Shown: in pieces, positions 15,975 to 25,078 of the stretch
Numbering within the stretch: the stretch's first letter is position 1
Layout of the letters: every line of letters starts with the position of its first letter
Origin: Burkholderiales bacterium
GTDB taxonomy: Bacteria; Pseudomonadota; Gammaproteobacteria; Burkholderiales; Burkholderiaceae_E
Direction of reading: 5' to 3'
Length of the DNA stretch: 64,000 nt
Assembly (NCBI GenBank): GCA_017307915.1
Contig: JAFKGG010000366.1
Span: 37,646-101,645, forward strand
Notes under the pieces: model-generated
The model's input: the letters and a program-made list of their open reading frames with translations, nothing else
What the model was told of the DNA's origin: nothing
Databases searched by the model: none
Made by a program: the position numbers and the translations under genes

Positions 15975-17390
15975 ATGCGCGACGTCGCCCCAGACCCCGC
16001 CCCGGTTCCCTATTCCGATCTGTCGGCGCGGCTGGCCGAGTTCGTCGCCGCCACGCGCTGGGCAGACCTGCCGGCCGAGGTGCGTCATGAAGCTCGCCGC
16101 GCCTTGCTGAATTTCTTTGCGGCAGCGCTCGGCGGCTGCCGCGACGCGGCGATCGATCACGCGCTGGCGCTGTTCGGCAACGATGCCGCCGTACGTGGCG
16201 CAGCAGTCATCGGCCGGCCTGAACGCTGCGATTGGCTCGATGCGGCGCTGATCAATGCGATGAGCGCGAACGTGTTCGATTTCGACGATACGCACCTGCC
16301 GTCGATCGTCCATCCCACGGCGCCGGTGGCGCCGCCCTTGCTGGCGCTGGCCGAACGCCATCGGTGCCGCGGCGACGAGTTCCTGCTCGCGCTGGTGCTG
16401 GGCATGGAGATCGAATGCAGGCTCGGCGCCGCCGTGTCGCCGAGCCACTATCGGCACGGCTGGCACATCACGTCGACCTGCGGCGTGTTCGGCGCCGCCG
16501 CGGCCAGCGCAAAGCTGCTGCGGCTCGACGCCGGCCGAACCTTGTGGGCGCTGGGCAACGCATCGGCGCAATCGTCGGGCTTGATGGAAACGTTGAGCAG
16601 CATGTCGAAGAGCCTGGGCGTGGGGCAGTCCGCCCGCAACGGGCTGTTGTCGGCCCTGCTGGCCGAGCGCGGCTTCTGGGGGCCGGCGCGGCCGCTGGAG
16701 GGCGACTACGGCTTCCTGCGCGTGACCTGTGAAGCGCCCGACCTGGCCGGCTTGATCGAGGGTCTGGGCCGGCGCTGGGAGATGCTGTCCAATACCTACA
16801 AGCCCTATCCCTGCGGCGTGGTGCTGAACCCGGTGATCGAAGCCTGTCTGCAACTGGCGGCCGACCCGGCGTTCGCGATCGCCGACATCGAGCGCATCGA
16901 GCTCACCGGCCAGCCGCTGCTGCGCATTCGCACCGACCGGCCCAATGCCGCCAGCGGCCGCGAAGCGCAGGTCAGCGCGCAGCACGCCGTGGCGGTGGCG
17001 CTGGTGCACCGCAAAGCGGGAATCGCCGAGTTCAGCGACGCACAGCTTGGCGATCCGGCCTTGCGCGCACTCGGCGCCAGGCTGCGTTTCATCGACGATG
17101 TGTCGTTCGGCGTCGAAGCAGCGCGCGTCACCCTGCACATGCGCGATGGCCGCCGGCTGTCGCGCCAGATCGATGCCGCCCTGGGCGGCCGCTCACGACC
17201 CCTGTCGGATGGCGATCTGGCAACCAAGCTCAGGCAGCTCGCCGCCTACAGCGGGGCGAGCTGCGACGCCGAACGGCTCATCGCGGCGATCTGGTCGCTG
17301 GACGATGCGGACGATGCCGCGGCGCTGATGCGGCTGGCTGCTGGGTCGGGCGCGGCGCACGGCACGCAGCACGCGAAAGCAGCGCAATGA
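15975..17390 (+). CDS. MmgE/PrpD-family protein (copy 1)
   Basis: A 471-residue member of the 2-methylcitrate dehydratase / cis-aconitate decarboxylase family. It has the diagnostic FDFDDTHLPSIVHPTAPV segment, GMEIECRLG, HGWHITSTCGVFGAAAA and NTYKPYPCGVVLNPVIEA. The family dehydrates or decarboxylates hydroxy-polycarboxylic acids and is also found with itaconate- and iminodisuccinate-like substrates. It overlaps the next SDR gene by 4 bp, so an operon is clear. The second copy at 22441-23925 is only distantly similar, suggesting a different substrate. Confidence 0.88.
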   Translation: MRDVAPDPAPVPYSDLSARLAEFVAATRWADLPAEVRHEARRALLNFFAAALGGCRDAAIDHALALFGNDAAVRGAAVIGRPERCDWLDAALINAMSANVFDFDDTHLPSIVHPTAPVAPPLLALAERHRCRGDEFLLALVLGMEIECRLGAAVSPSHYRHGWHITSTCGVFGAAAASAKLLRLDAGRTLWALGNASAQSSGLMETLSSMSKSLGVGQSARNGLLSALLAERGFWGPARPLEGDYGFLRVTCEAPDLAGLIEGLGRRWEMLSNTYKPYPCGVVLNPVIEACLQLAADPAFAIADIERIELTGQPLLRIRTDRPNAASGREAQVSAQHAVAVALVHRKAGIAEFSDAQLGDPALRALGARLRFIDDVSFGVEAARVTLHMRDGRRLSRQIDAALGGRSRPLSDGDLATKLRQLAAYSGASCDAERLIAAIWSLDDADDAAALMRLAAGSGAAHGTQHAKAAQ

Positions 17391-18208
17391 CGCTTGGCAA
17401 CGAAGCAAACGACGCGACCGCGCGACCGCTCAGCGGCCGATGCGCGCTCATCACCGGTGCCACCGGCGGCCTGGGCCAGTCGATCGCGCTCGGCCTGGCA
17501 CGCGCCGGCTGCAGCCTGGTGCTGCACGGCCTGGAAACCGAGGCGGCGATGGCCGGCACGATCGAGCAATGGCGGCGCGAACACCAGGTCGAGATCTGCT
17601 ATCTGCGCACCGATCTGGCCAGCGCCGCCGGCGCGCAGGCACTGGCCGATGCCGCCCAGGCGTCGAGCCCTGGCATCGACATCCTGATCAACAATGCGGT
17701 GGTGCGCCACTTCGCGCCGATCGACGCGTTTCCGGTCGATGCCTGGGAGCGCGCGCTGGCGGTCAACGTTTCGGCCGCGTTCCATCTGGTGCGCCTGCTG
17801 CTGCCGCGGATGCGCGAGCGCGGCTGGGGTCGCATCCTCAACATGGCGTCGGTCTATGGCCTGCGCGGCGTGGCCGACCGGATCGACTACGTCACGACCA
17901 AATCGGCGCTGCTCGGCTTCACGCGTGCCGTGGCGATCGAGACGATCGGCCAGGGCATCACCTGCAATGCGCTGTGCCCGGGCTCGGTGCTGACGCCGGC
18001 GATCGATGCGCGCGTCAAGCAACTGATGGCACAAACCGGCATCGACCGCGCCACCGCGCAACGGCGCTTCCTGGCCGGCAAGCAGCCCAGCGGCCAGTTC
18101 GTCGACGCCGGCGACGTCGCCGAACTGGCCGTGTTTCTATGCGGCCCCGCGGCGCGCGACATCAGCGGGACAATGCTGCCGATCGATGGCGGCTGGCTGG
18201 CCGGCTGA
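17387..18208 (+). CDS. SDR-family oxidoreductase (3-hydroxyacyl/3-ketoacyl type)
   Basis: A 273-residue SDR with TGATGGLGQSIA (cofactor loop), NNAVV, LNMASVYG (Ser) and YVTTKSALLG (Tyr/Lys). CNALCPGSVLTP and the C-terminal ISGTMLPIDGGW resemble 3-hydroxybutyrate dehydrogenase and FabG-like enzymes. Its ATG overlaps the MmgE/PrpD stop (ATGA) and the metallohydrolase gene follows after about 40 bp, so it is the middle gene of a three-gene operon. The substrate is unknown. Confidence 0.88.
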   Translation: MTLGNEANDATARPLSGRCALITGATGGLGQSIALGLARAGCSLVLHGLETEAAMAGTIEQWRREHQVEICYLRTDLASAAGAQALADAAQASSPGIDILINNAVVRHFAPIDAFPVDAWERALAVNVSAAFHLVRLLLPRMRERGWGRILNMASVYGLRGVADRIDYVTTKSALLGFTRAVAIETIGQGITCNALCPGSVLTPAIDARVKQLMAQTGIDRATAQRRFLAGKQPSGQFVDAGDVAELAVFLCGPAARDISGTMLPIDGGWLAG

Positions 18209-18249
18209 GGCAGGCCGGGCGACGACACGACGCACGAGGAGACCAACGG

Positions 18250-19059
18250 ATGACAGCGATCACGTTGCCGAAGTACGAAGTTTTCGCACTGCGCTACGGC
18301 ACCATGCAGCAGCGCACCGGACGCGACAATTTTCTCGTCACCGCCGATGCGCACGACGGCCCGATGCCGATGGACTATTTCGTCTGGTTGATCCGCGGCA
18401 ACGGACGCCAGTACCTGGTCGACACCGGCTTCAACGCACAGGCGGCACTCGCGCGCAAGCGCACCTTCCTACGCTGCCCGATCGAGGCCTTGCAGGCGCT
18501 GGGCGTCAAGCGCGATCACGTGACCGACGTGATCGTCACGCACATGCACTACGATCATGCCGGCAACATCGAGCTGCTGCCCCGCACACGCCTGCACCTG
18601 CAGGAATCGGAAATGCATTACTCGGTGGGCCGGCACATGAACTTCACGCCCTTGCGGCATGCCTACGCAGTGGAAGACGTGACGCAGGTGGTGCGGCGGC
18701 TCTACCAGGATGAAGTCGTGTTCCATCAAGGCGACGAGCGGCTCGCCCCCGGCATCGAACTGCTGCATGTCGGTGGCCATACGATGGGCTTGCAGGCGGT
18801 GCGCGTGCATACGGCGCGCGGCTGGGTCGTGCTGGCCTCGGATGCGACCCACTACTACGCCAACATCGACAACGAGTCGCCGTTTCCGGTGGTGCACGAC
18901 GTCGGCGCGATGCTGGCGGGCTACCGCAAGCTGCTGGCGCATGCAGAAAGCCCGCATCATCTGGTGCCGGGGCACGATCCGCTGGTGCGTGCCCGCTATC
19001 CGCACTGGGGTGATTCGAACGGCGAGATCGTGGCCCTGCATCTGGAGCCCTCGCAGTGA
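18250..19059 (+). CDS. Metallo-beta-lactamase-fold hydrolase, AHL-lactonase-like
   Basis: A 269-residue MBL-fold protein. It carries the zinc motif THMHYDHAG (HxHxDH), a later histidine in VGGHTMG, the bridging aspartate in LASDATHYY and a C-terminal histidine in VPGHDP. This is the layout of N-acyl-homoserine-lactone lactonases (AiiA/AttM type). In a catabolic operon it more likely opens a lactone or cleaves a thioester or ester intermediate than quenches quorum signals. GAGGAGA lies 7-8 bp before the ATG at 18250. Confidence 0.88.
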   Translation: MTAITLPKYEVFALRYGTMQQRTGRDNFLVTADAHDGPMPMDYFVWLIRGNGRQYLVDTGFNAQAALARKRTFLRCPIEALQALGVKRDHVTDVIVTHMHYDHAGNIELLPRTRLHLQESEMHYSVGRHMNFTPLRHAYAVEDVTQVVRRLYQDEVVFHQGDERLAPGIELLHVGGHTMGLQAVRVHTARGWVVLASDATHYYANIDNESPFPVVHDVGAMLAGYRKLLAHAESPHHLVPGHDPLVRARYPHWGDSNGEIVALHLEPSQ

Positions 19060-19060
19060 G

Positions 19061-19088
19061 GGCCGGCCCCACTTCATGAGGGCCGGCC
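19061..19088. terminator. Possible bidirectional terminator hairpin
   Basis: Two copies of GGCCGGCC (19061-19068 and 19081-19088) are each self-complementary, so they can pair as an 8-bp stem around a 12-nt loop. The hairpin lies between the convergent metallohydrolase and carboxymuconolactone-decarboxylase genes. There is no clear T-tract. Confidence 0.35.
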
Positions 19089-19129
19089 TGCCGGCGCGCG
19101 AACGCGGCCGGCAGACCGCAATGAGCTCA

Positions 19130-19525
19130 TCAACCCGCTTCGGCCTTGCCCCCCGCCATCTCGGCGAACACTTTCCTGCCAATGCGAAAGCAGTTGGCGC
19201 CCGCCGGAATGCCGCAATAGACCGCGATCTGCATGATGATCGCGCGCAACTCGTCTTCGGTGATCCCGTTGCGAATGGCGCCGCGGCAATGCAGCTCGAA
19301 CTCCTCCATCCGGTTCAGCGCCGCGATCATGCCCAGGTTCAGGATGCTGCGCTCGCGCCGGCTCAAGGTCGGATCGCTCCAGCACAAACCCCAGCAGTAT
19401 TCGCTGGTCAGTGCCTGAAATGCCTTGCTGAAACCATCGGTGTTCTGCGCGCCACGGTCGACGTATTCCGCACCGAGCACTTCGCGGCGCACCGCGACGC
19501 CGGCTTCCATCAATGCCTTGTCCAA
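19130..19525 (-). CDS. Carboxymuconolactone decarboxylase-family protein
   Basis: A 131-residue AhpD-like-fold protein resembling PcaC-type 4-carboxymuconolactone decarboxylases: AVRREVLGAEYVDR, YCWGLCWSDPTLSRRERSIL, ELHCRGAIRNGITEDELRAI and IAVYCGIPAGANCF. A TTG at 19525 is the probable start: GAGGAG lies 6 bp before it and the resulting LDKALMEAG aligns with the family N-terminus. It is the last gene of the long minus-strand run, so transport and upstream reactions probably feed it. Confidence 0.85.
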   Translation of the reverse strand: MDKALMEAGVAVRREVLGAEYVDRGAQNTDGFSKAFQALTSEYCWGLCWSDPTLSRRERSILNLGMIAALNRMEEFELHCRGAIRNGITEDELRAIIMQIAVYCGIPAGANCFRIGRKVFAEMAGGKAEAG

Positions 19526-19597
19526 GGGAGACTCCTCACATAAAAAACGGATTGCATGCGAGTTGCCGCTACGTGCGACGCAAGCTTGCCGCATCCC

Positions 19598-20563
19598 TCA
19601 TCGGGCAGTCGCTGCAGCGGCCGCCGCGTCGGCTGCCATGGCGCTTGCCACGGCAGGTTCCAGCACTTCGCGCGGCACCTTGGTGTCGACCCCGGCACGC
19701 TCGACCTGCAGCATCATCGGAATTCGTGAATCGAGCGCCCCCCAGCCACGGTTCAGCGCTTCGGTCAGATCGGCGTGCGCCAGGCCAGCCAGGCGCATCG
19801 GTACGTCGAGCTCGCGCGCCAGCTCGGTGGCCAGCGTCACGTCCTTGTGGGCGAGCCTGAGCGTGAACGACGGCGGATCGAAGTATTGCGGCAGAAACTG
19901 CTCGGGCAGGCGATCGAACACGCGCTGCCGCCCGAACGCGCCCTGGCGCACTGCCAGCCACAGCGACAGGGGATCGACGCCCGCCTTCACGCCGAGCGTG
20001 AACACTTCGGCCAGCACGGTCTGGATCGTATAGCCGGCGCAGTTGTGCACCAGCTTGGCGACCGAACCGGCGCCGATCGCGCCGATGTGGAACACCTGGT
20101 CGCCGATCGCATCGAGCACCGGCTTGTAGCGATCGAACAGCGCCTTGTCGCCGCCCACCCACAAAGCCAGCTTGCCGCTCTTGGCGCCCAGGGGCCCGCC
20201 GCTGACCGGCGCGTCGAACACCGAGATACCCTTGGGCGCGAACGCCGCATGCAGCCGCCGCGCCAGCGTCGGCGACCCGGTGGAAAGATCGAACCAAGCC
20301 GTGCCGGCGCGCATGCTGGCGAGCAGGCCCTTGTCACCCAGCGCGATCGCTTCGACTTCCTTCGGACCGGGCAGCGACGTGAACACGAGGTCACAGCCGC
20401 GAGCCAGTTGCTCGATCGAATCGCTCCAGTCGCATCCGGCCTGCAGGTGCGGCGCCGCCGCCTCGCGCCTCAGGTCGTGAACGACGACGTCAAAACCGCG
20501 GGCACGAATGTTGAGCGCCATGCTCGCCCCCATCGTGCCCAAGCCGATAAAACCGATCCGCAT
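19598..20563 (-). CDS. 3-hydroxyisobutyrate dehydrogenase-family NAD(P) oxidoreductase
   Basis: A 321-residue beta-hydroxyacid dehydrogenase. The N-terminal Rossmann motif is IGFIGLGTMGASMA. The substrate loop is FDAPVSGGPLGAKSGKLA, and the catalytic lysine lies in VAKLVHNCAGYT. The C-terminal helical domain ends in an alanine-rich tail. The family reduces or oxidises short beta-hydroxy acids such as 3-hydroxyisobutyrate, tartronate semialdehyde and 2-(hydroxymethyl)glutarate. It follows the GntR gene by about 100 bp on the same strand. The exact substrate is unknown. Confidence 0.9.
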   Translation of the reverse strand: MRIGFIGLGTMGASMALNIRARGFDVVVHDLRREAAAPHLQAGCDWSDSIEQLARGCDLVFTSLPGPKEVEAIALGDKGLLASMRAGTAWFDLSTGSPTLARRLHAAFAPKGISVFDAPVSGGPLGAKSGKLALWVGGDKALFDRYKPVLDAIGDQVFHIGAIGAGSVAKLVHNCAGYTIQTVLAEVFTLGVKAGVDPLSLWLAVRQGAFGRQRVFDRLPEQFLPQYFDPPSFTLRLAHKDVTLATELARELDVPMRLAGLAHADLTEALNRGWGALDSRIPMMLQVERAGVDTKVPREVLEPAVASAMAADAAAAAATAR

Positions 20564-20663
20564 GCCAACCCCCGAGTGTATGAACCGGGGCGATCCGACC
20601 GAGTCCCTTACTCAATCGAATGGCGCCCCCGACCAGTGATCAAATCGATCCATCACCATTTCC

Positions 20664-21362
20664 TCAATCGGCCGCCGACTTGCGCAGCACTTCGGCAGCC
20701 GTCTTGGCCGCGTTCTCGACGTGCCGCACCATCGCGGCCCGCGCCGTCGATGCGTCACGCACGAGCAGCGCGTCGACCACCTCGCGCAGCTCGGCAAGGC
20801 TCTGGCGCGCGCGACCGTTGTGCTGCAGCGAGGTGGCGCGCAACACGGTGATGCGCGTATTCAACAGACCCAGCATCTGGCCCAGCGTCGCGTTGCCGCT
20901 GCCGCGCAACAGGCAGTCGTAGAACTCGTTCTTCAGCGCCAGCCACTGGCGCGCATCGTGGGAATCGATCGCGGTGGCCAGCTTGTCGACGAGCTGGTCG
21001 ATCTCCTGCTGCTCGGCAGCCGATGCGTGGCGCGCGAACAGCTCGGAAGCCAGCCCTTCCAGCTCGCGGCGCAATTGATAGATCTCCTGCGCCTGCTCGA
21101 CCGTCACCTGCGCCACGACCGGGCCGCGGTTCGGCACCACGTGCACCAATCCTTCGGATTCGAGCTGGCGCAGCGCCTCGCGCACCAATGTGCGGCTGAC
21201 GCCGGTCATGTCACATAGTTCACGCTCGATCAGCCGTTCGCCCGAGCTGAAATGGCCACTGGCGATCGAATTCCTGATGCTCTCGACGACGCTTTGCCGC
21301 AGCGGCGCTGCGACGCGGGGAACCCGGTAGATCCCGTCCAGGGTGGATGTCTTCTCGTTCAC
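20664..21362 (-). CDS. GntR-family regulator, FCD effector domain
   Basis: About 232 residues: an N-terminal winged helix (VVESIRNSIASGHFSSGERL; TGVSRTLVREALRQLESEGL) and an all-helical FCD domain with putative metal-binding residues (ELEGLASELFARH, KNEFYDCLL, ELREVVDALL). I prefer the GTG at 21362, which yields a normal FadR-subgroup N-terminus; an ATG at 21440 would add 26 atypical residues. FCD regulators usually repress catabolic operons and respond to a hydroxy- or carboxylic acid. It lies inside the long minus-strand run and probably controls that run. Confidence 0.9.
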   Translation of the reverse strand: MNEKTSTLDGIYRVPRVAAPLRQSVVESIRNSIASGHFSSGERLIERELCDMTGVSRTLVREALRQLESEGLVHVVPNRGPVVAQVTVEQAQEIYQLRRELEGLASELFARHASAAEQQEIDQLVDKLATAIDSHDARQWLALKNEFYDCLLRGSGNATLGQMLGLLNTRITVLRATSLQHNGRARQSLAELREVVDALLVRDASTARAAMVRHVENAAKTAAEVLRKSAAD

Positions 21363-21497
21363 TGCGGTGTCAGCCCAAATTGAATAGCCGTAGCCTCGAT
21401 CGCTTTTCCGCGCCGCTTTCCAGCCCGGAAAAACAAGCACCTTGTCGACGTTGCGCTTGGCCGTTATCCGACATGGCTGGCATCGACGGCAGCTATT

Positions 21498-22427
21498 CTA
21501 CGATCGGGGCTCAGCGGCATTGGCAGCCGCGAGCGAAGCTGGCACCGGAATCGGAACCGACGCCGGCAGCGCAAGCCAGGTGGCCAGCGAACGCCCCATG
21601 ACGCCGCAGATATCGTCGTCCGACAGGAATGAGACGCTCTCGACGAAGGTCTCGATCGACTGACGATACGTGCAGCTCAAGCGCGTGATGTCGCTGCCCC
21701 AGAACACCCGTTGCGCTCCGTAGGCTTGCAGAACCTCCTTCAGCCGCACGCGCAGGCGCTCGGCCGGAAATTTCGACGGCGTGATGCAGGTCAGTGCGCT
21801 GGCCTTGGCCGCCACGTTAGGATGGCGCGCCAGCGCGATCACGTCGCTGATCGAGGCATCGATTTCATCGGGCCGCACGTCGGCCGACATGCCCAGGTGA
21901 TCGATGACCATCCGCAATCGCGGGTGCGCGCGCGCGATCGGATCGAGCCGCCGTACCTGGCCCGGCGCGTGCACGTACAGGGGCACGCCGGCCGCCTCGG
22001 CGGCGGCCCAGAACCAGTCGGCCGTGCCATCGGCCAGCCAACCGGCCGACGCGCCGACGCCGGGGCGAAAGATCGCCCGGATGCCGACCAGGCCGGCGAT
22101 GCCGCGCCAGCCGTCGAGCATCGGCTGCGCCAGCTCCCGGTGCGCAATGTCGATCAGGCCGACCACGCTGAAGCGATCGGGATGAGCGCGTGCAGCGGTC
22201 AGCGCATAGTCGTTGCGCAGGCCATCCACCGCCGAAGTCGGCACGACGACCGCATGCCCGACGCCCGCGGCATCCATTTCCCGCAGCATCCGCGCCACGT
22301 CGAACTCGCTCCAGCCGTGGAAGGTCGCGACGCCGGTGTTCCAAGGCCGCGCCTGGGTGCTGGCGGGCACCAGGTGCACCTGCGAATCGGTGATCTGCAG
22401 GACAGCCGGAAAGCGCGGTTCGGTCAT
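21498..22427 (-). CDS. Amidohydrolase-family (amidohydrolase_2) TIM-barrel hydrolase
   Basis: A 309-residue TIM-barrel protein related to 2-pyrone-4,6-dicarboxylate lactonase and gluconolactonase-like hydrolases: ITDSQVHLVPA at strand 1, YVHAPGQ, MVIDHLGMS and VFWGSDITRLSC near the last strand. The usual DxHxH of strand 1 reads DSQVH, so one metal histidine is a glutamine, as in some LigI-like members that work without metal. It could hydrolyse a lactone or decarboxylate an acid of the pathway. The MmgE/PrpD gene is 14 bp upstream. Confidence 0.85.
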   Translation of the reverse strand: MTEPRFPAVLQITDSQVHLVPASTQARPWNTGVATFHGWSEFDVARMLREMDAAGVGHAVVVPTSAVDGLRNDYALTAARAHPDRFSVVGLIDIAHRELAQPMLDGWRGIAGLVGIRAIFRPGVGASAGWLADGTADWFWAAAEAAGVPLYVHAPGQVRRLDPIARAHPRLRMVIDHLGMSADVRPDEIDASISDVIALARHPNVAAKASALTCITPSKFPAERLRVRLKEVLQAYGAQRVFWGSDITRLSCTYRQSIETFVESVSFLSDDDICGVMGRSLATWLALPASVPIPVPASLAAANAAEPRS

Positions 22428-22440
22428 GATCGCCCTGCCT

Positions 22441-23925
22441 CTACGACGTCAGGCTGCGCAATACCGCGTGCACGTCGGGCACCTTGTCGAGATCGCGCAG
22501 GGCCGTGAAGGCTGCTTGCGCCTTGTCGCGCCGGATGCCGCCGTAGCGTGCGCAATCGACGAATTTCTCGCCGATGCTGTCCCAGGCCATCGGATGCTCG
22601 ACCGCGCCCTCGGGCGCATCGACGCGCTTGACGAACTCGGCGCCGGCGCGCGTCTTGATGTGCACCTCGATGAAGCCGCCGGTAGCAGGGCTGCTGCGCA
22701 GTCCCTCGGGGTCTTCCGGCCGGCAGCGCGCTTCCTCGGTGGCCACGATGCGCGGCAGCAGCTCGACGATCGCCGGCCGGCGCACCGCCTCGTCGGTGAA
22801 CGATTCGAAACCCACCGCGCGATCGACGATCGCGCAGGCGATCAGGTACTCGACCGAGAACTTGCCTTCGAGCGCCGTCCGCGGCGCACGCTTGACCAGA
22901 TACATCAGCGCGCCGATCGGCGTGAAGCAGCGCACCGACTCGACGTCGGCCGGGCGGATGTCGTGCTCGACGCACAGCCGCATTGCGGCTTCGATCGCGC
23001 GATGCGTGGTGAAGCAGGCCGAATACTTCTTCAGCGCAACACCGGGGTCGATCAGCGCATGCGGCGCACCCAGCAGCTCGAACTGATGGGGATCGGCTTC
23101 ACCCAGCCCGTACATCTCGAGCACGCTGCGCTTGCCGTCGAACACGTCGTCGGTGGCCGAGAAGCCCACCGCGGCCAGATCGCAGGCCATCACGCCGGCG
23201 CGCGCCGCCAGGCCGCTGTGCAGCGGCTTGGTACAAGTGCCGAAGTTGCGCTGGATGCCGCTGATCATCGACGCCGTCATGCCCAGCGCCACCGCCACCG
23301 TCTGGTGCGGCAGGCGACGCGCATGGGCCAGCGCGGCGGTGGCGGCGAACGCCCCGGCGGTGCTGGTCGTGTGCCATCCGTGCTTGTAGTGCTTCAGGCC
23401 CAGCGCACGCGCCATCTTCACGTGCACGTCGAAGCCGATCGCATAGGCCTCGAGCAGCTCGCGCCCCGACAGCGGCACGCCGCCGCGCGCCGGCAAGGCC
23501 GGGTCGAGGGCGCCCAGCAGCGCGGGCAACACCACGCCGCTGGGATGGCCGGCGCCGAGCACCGTGTCGTCATAATCGAGCGAATGCGCCAAGGTGCCGT
23601 TCACGCAGGCCGCCACCTCGGCGCTGACCGCCACCCCGGGGATCGGCACCCAGGCACCGGCCGCGCCGCTGCCCGCGCCTACCGGCGACTGCTGCCGCGC
23701 ATAGGCGATCATGCCGGCGCCGGCATCGCTGCCCAGCCCGGCCAGGATCACGCCGATGGTGTCGACAATGGGACGCAGCGCGGCTTGCAGCGCATTGCCG
23801 TCGATCGCCTCGTAACGCGTATCGACGATGTACGACACCAGCTTGCGCGTATGCGAATCGGCGGGGCCCGACCGGCCCGCGTCGACCTTTTCCAGGGATG
23901 CCACTTCAGCCACGTTGCTCTCCAT
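22441..23925 (-). CDS. MmgE/PrpD-family protein (copy 2)
   Basis: A 494-residue protein with the family marks SLDYDDTVLGAGHPSGVVLP, GFDVHVKMARALG and HGWHTTSTAGAFAATAALA. It represents a second subgroup, distinct from the copy at 15975-17390. It probably catalyses dehydration or isomerisation of a hydroxy acid, possibly an intermediate shared with the amidohydrolase next to it. It lies between that gene and the ABC importer on one strand, with short gaps. Confidence 0.88.
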   Translation of the reverse strand: MESNVAEVASLEKVDAGRSGPADSHTRKLVSYIVDTRYEAIDGNALQAALRPIVDTIGVILAGLGSDAGAGMIAYARQQSPVGAGSGAAGAWVPIPGVAVSAEVAACVNGTLAHSLDYDDTVLGAGHPSGVVLPALLGALDPALPARGGVPLSGRELLEAYAIGFDVHVKMARALGLKHYKHGWHTTSTAGAFAATAALAHARRLPHQTVAVALGMTASMISGIQRNFGTCTKPLHSGLAARAGVMACDLAAVGFSATDDVFDGKRSVLEMYGLGEADPHQFELLGAPHALIDPGVALKKYSACFTTHRAIEAAMRLCVEHDIRPADVESVRCFTPIGALMYLVKRAPRTALEGKFSVEYLIACAIVDRAVGFESFTDEAVRRPAIVELLPRIVATEEARCRPEDPEGLRSSPATGGFIEVHIKTRAGAEFVKRVDAPEGAVEHPMAWDSIGEKFVDCARYGGIRRDKAQAAFTALRDLDKVPDVHAVLRSLTS

Positions 23926-23986
23926 CGTATCGATTGACTGACCGCCCCGCCGCCCGCCCTTGCCGACGCGCGCGGCGCGGCACCGT

Positions 23987-25051
23987 TCATTTCAGACTGG
24001 CGACGATCTTCTGGCGATCGAAATCGTTGGCGCTCTTGATCGCCGAGAAATCAGCCAGCTTGCTGACGTCGACCTTGTTGGCCAGCAGGCCGTTCTTCAC
24101 GTAGAAATCCGCCGTCTGCTGCAATCGTTCGATCGATACGTAGCCGATCTGGCCCGACTCGTCGGTCATGATCTGTTCCTCGGCACGCGAGGCCAGCACT
24201 GCTGCGTTGGTTTTCTGCGTAGCCGGATTGCTCTGCTCCGGGTATTGCTTCAGATGCAGCTTCAGCCCCTCTTCCGGATTGGCATTGGCGTACACGATGC
24301 CCTGGAACGCTCCGCGCAGCAGGCCGGCCACCATCTCGGGGTTGTTCTTCAGTTCCGAGCGCCGCACCAGCCAGCCGTAGTTGCCCTGCATCAGCGTGAT
24401 CGGCGACGGCAGCCAGCGCATCTTGGTGTTCAGCAGACTGCCGACCACGTCGACGACGCCGTTGTAGGTGGCATAGGCAGCCACGCGATTGGTCTGCAGG
24501 GCATTGGCCGCGGTGGCTCCCAGCCCCACGTTCAACCACTGCACGTCCTTGTCGGCGTCGATGCCGCCTTCGTTGACGATCGCCTTGCCGAACAGATATG
24601 AGGCCGACGACAGGCTCTGCACGCCGATCGCCTTGCCCTTCAGATCGGCGATCGTCTTGATCGGGCTGGCTTCCGGCACGGCCACGCCCCAGCTGTAGCG
24701 ATACGACGCCGCCACGATCACCAGATTGGGATCCTTGTTCGCCGCGACCAGCAGCGCGGTCATGCCGGCCGCGGTGGCAAACGCATGGCCGCTGGAGACC
24801 GCCAGCGCGCACTCCGAACCGCTGGCCGACGGCTGGATCCTGACGTCGAGGCCGTTGGCCTTGTAGTAGCCCGCCTGGATCGGGATCGACGTGGTGATGG
24901 CAGACGAGGCGCTGAGCGCCGGGTCGCCGAAGCAGATCACCGCGGGCTTGGTCGCGCCTTGGGCGAAAACCGCACCGGCGGCGATGACAGTCGCCAGGGC
25001 AACACCGGCCCGGGTCCAGCGACGCACTTGCGTGGCGAATCGGTAAGTCAT
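23987..25051 (-). CDS. ABC transporter periplasmic substrate-binding protein (NitT/TauT type)
   Basis: A 354-residue SsuA/NMT1-like protein with a signal peptide (residues ~1-31, ending VIAAGAVFAQG) and the binding-protein segments AGYYKANGLDVRIQPS, LKGKAIGVQSLSSASYLFG and GNYGWLVRRSEL. GGAGG lies 5 bp upstream of the ATG. The family captures sulfonates, taurine, nitrate, thiamine precursors or aromatic acids such as phthalates. The surrounding catabolic genes favour an aromatic or alicyclic carboxylate. It is the third gene of the ABC transporter block. Confidence 0.92.
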   Translation of the reverse strand: MTYRFATQVRRWTRAGVALATVIAAGAVFAQGATKPAVICFGDPALSASSAITTSIPIQAGYYKANGLDVRIQPSASGSECALAVSSGHAFATAAGMTALLVAANKDPNLVIVAASYRYSWGVAVPEASPIKTIADLKGKAIGVQSLSSASYLFGKAIVNEGGIDADKDVQWLNVGLGATAANALQTNRVAAYATYNGVVDVVGSLLNTKMRWLPSPITLMQGNYGWLVRRSELKNNPEMVAGLLRGAFQGIVYANANPEEGLKLHLKQYPEQSNPATQKTNAAVLASRAEEQIMTDESGQIGYVSIERLQQTADFYVKNGLLANKVDVSKLADFSAIKSANDFDRQKIVASLK

Positions 25052-25078
25052 GGGTTCCTCCGCATGTATATGGATGAG

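Noticed and set aside
18250-19059. A quorum-quenching AHL lactonase
   Set aside because: The fold fits, but there is no quorum-sensing gene nearby and the gene lies in a catabolic operon; only the general MBL-fold assignment is kept.
22213-23937. A 574-residue plus-strand frame
   Set aside because: Antisense to the second MmgE/PrpD gene and the amidohydrolase; Arg/His-rich shadow.
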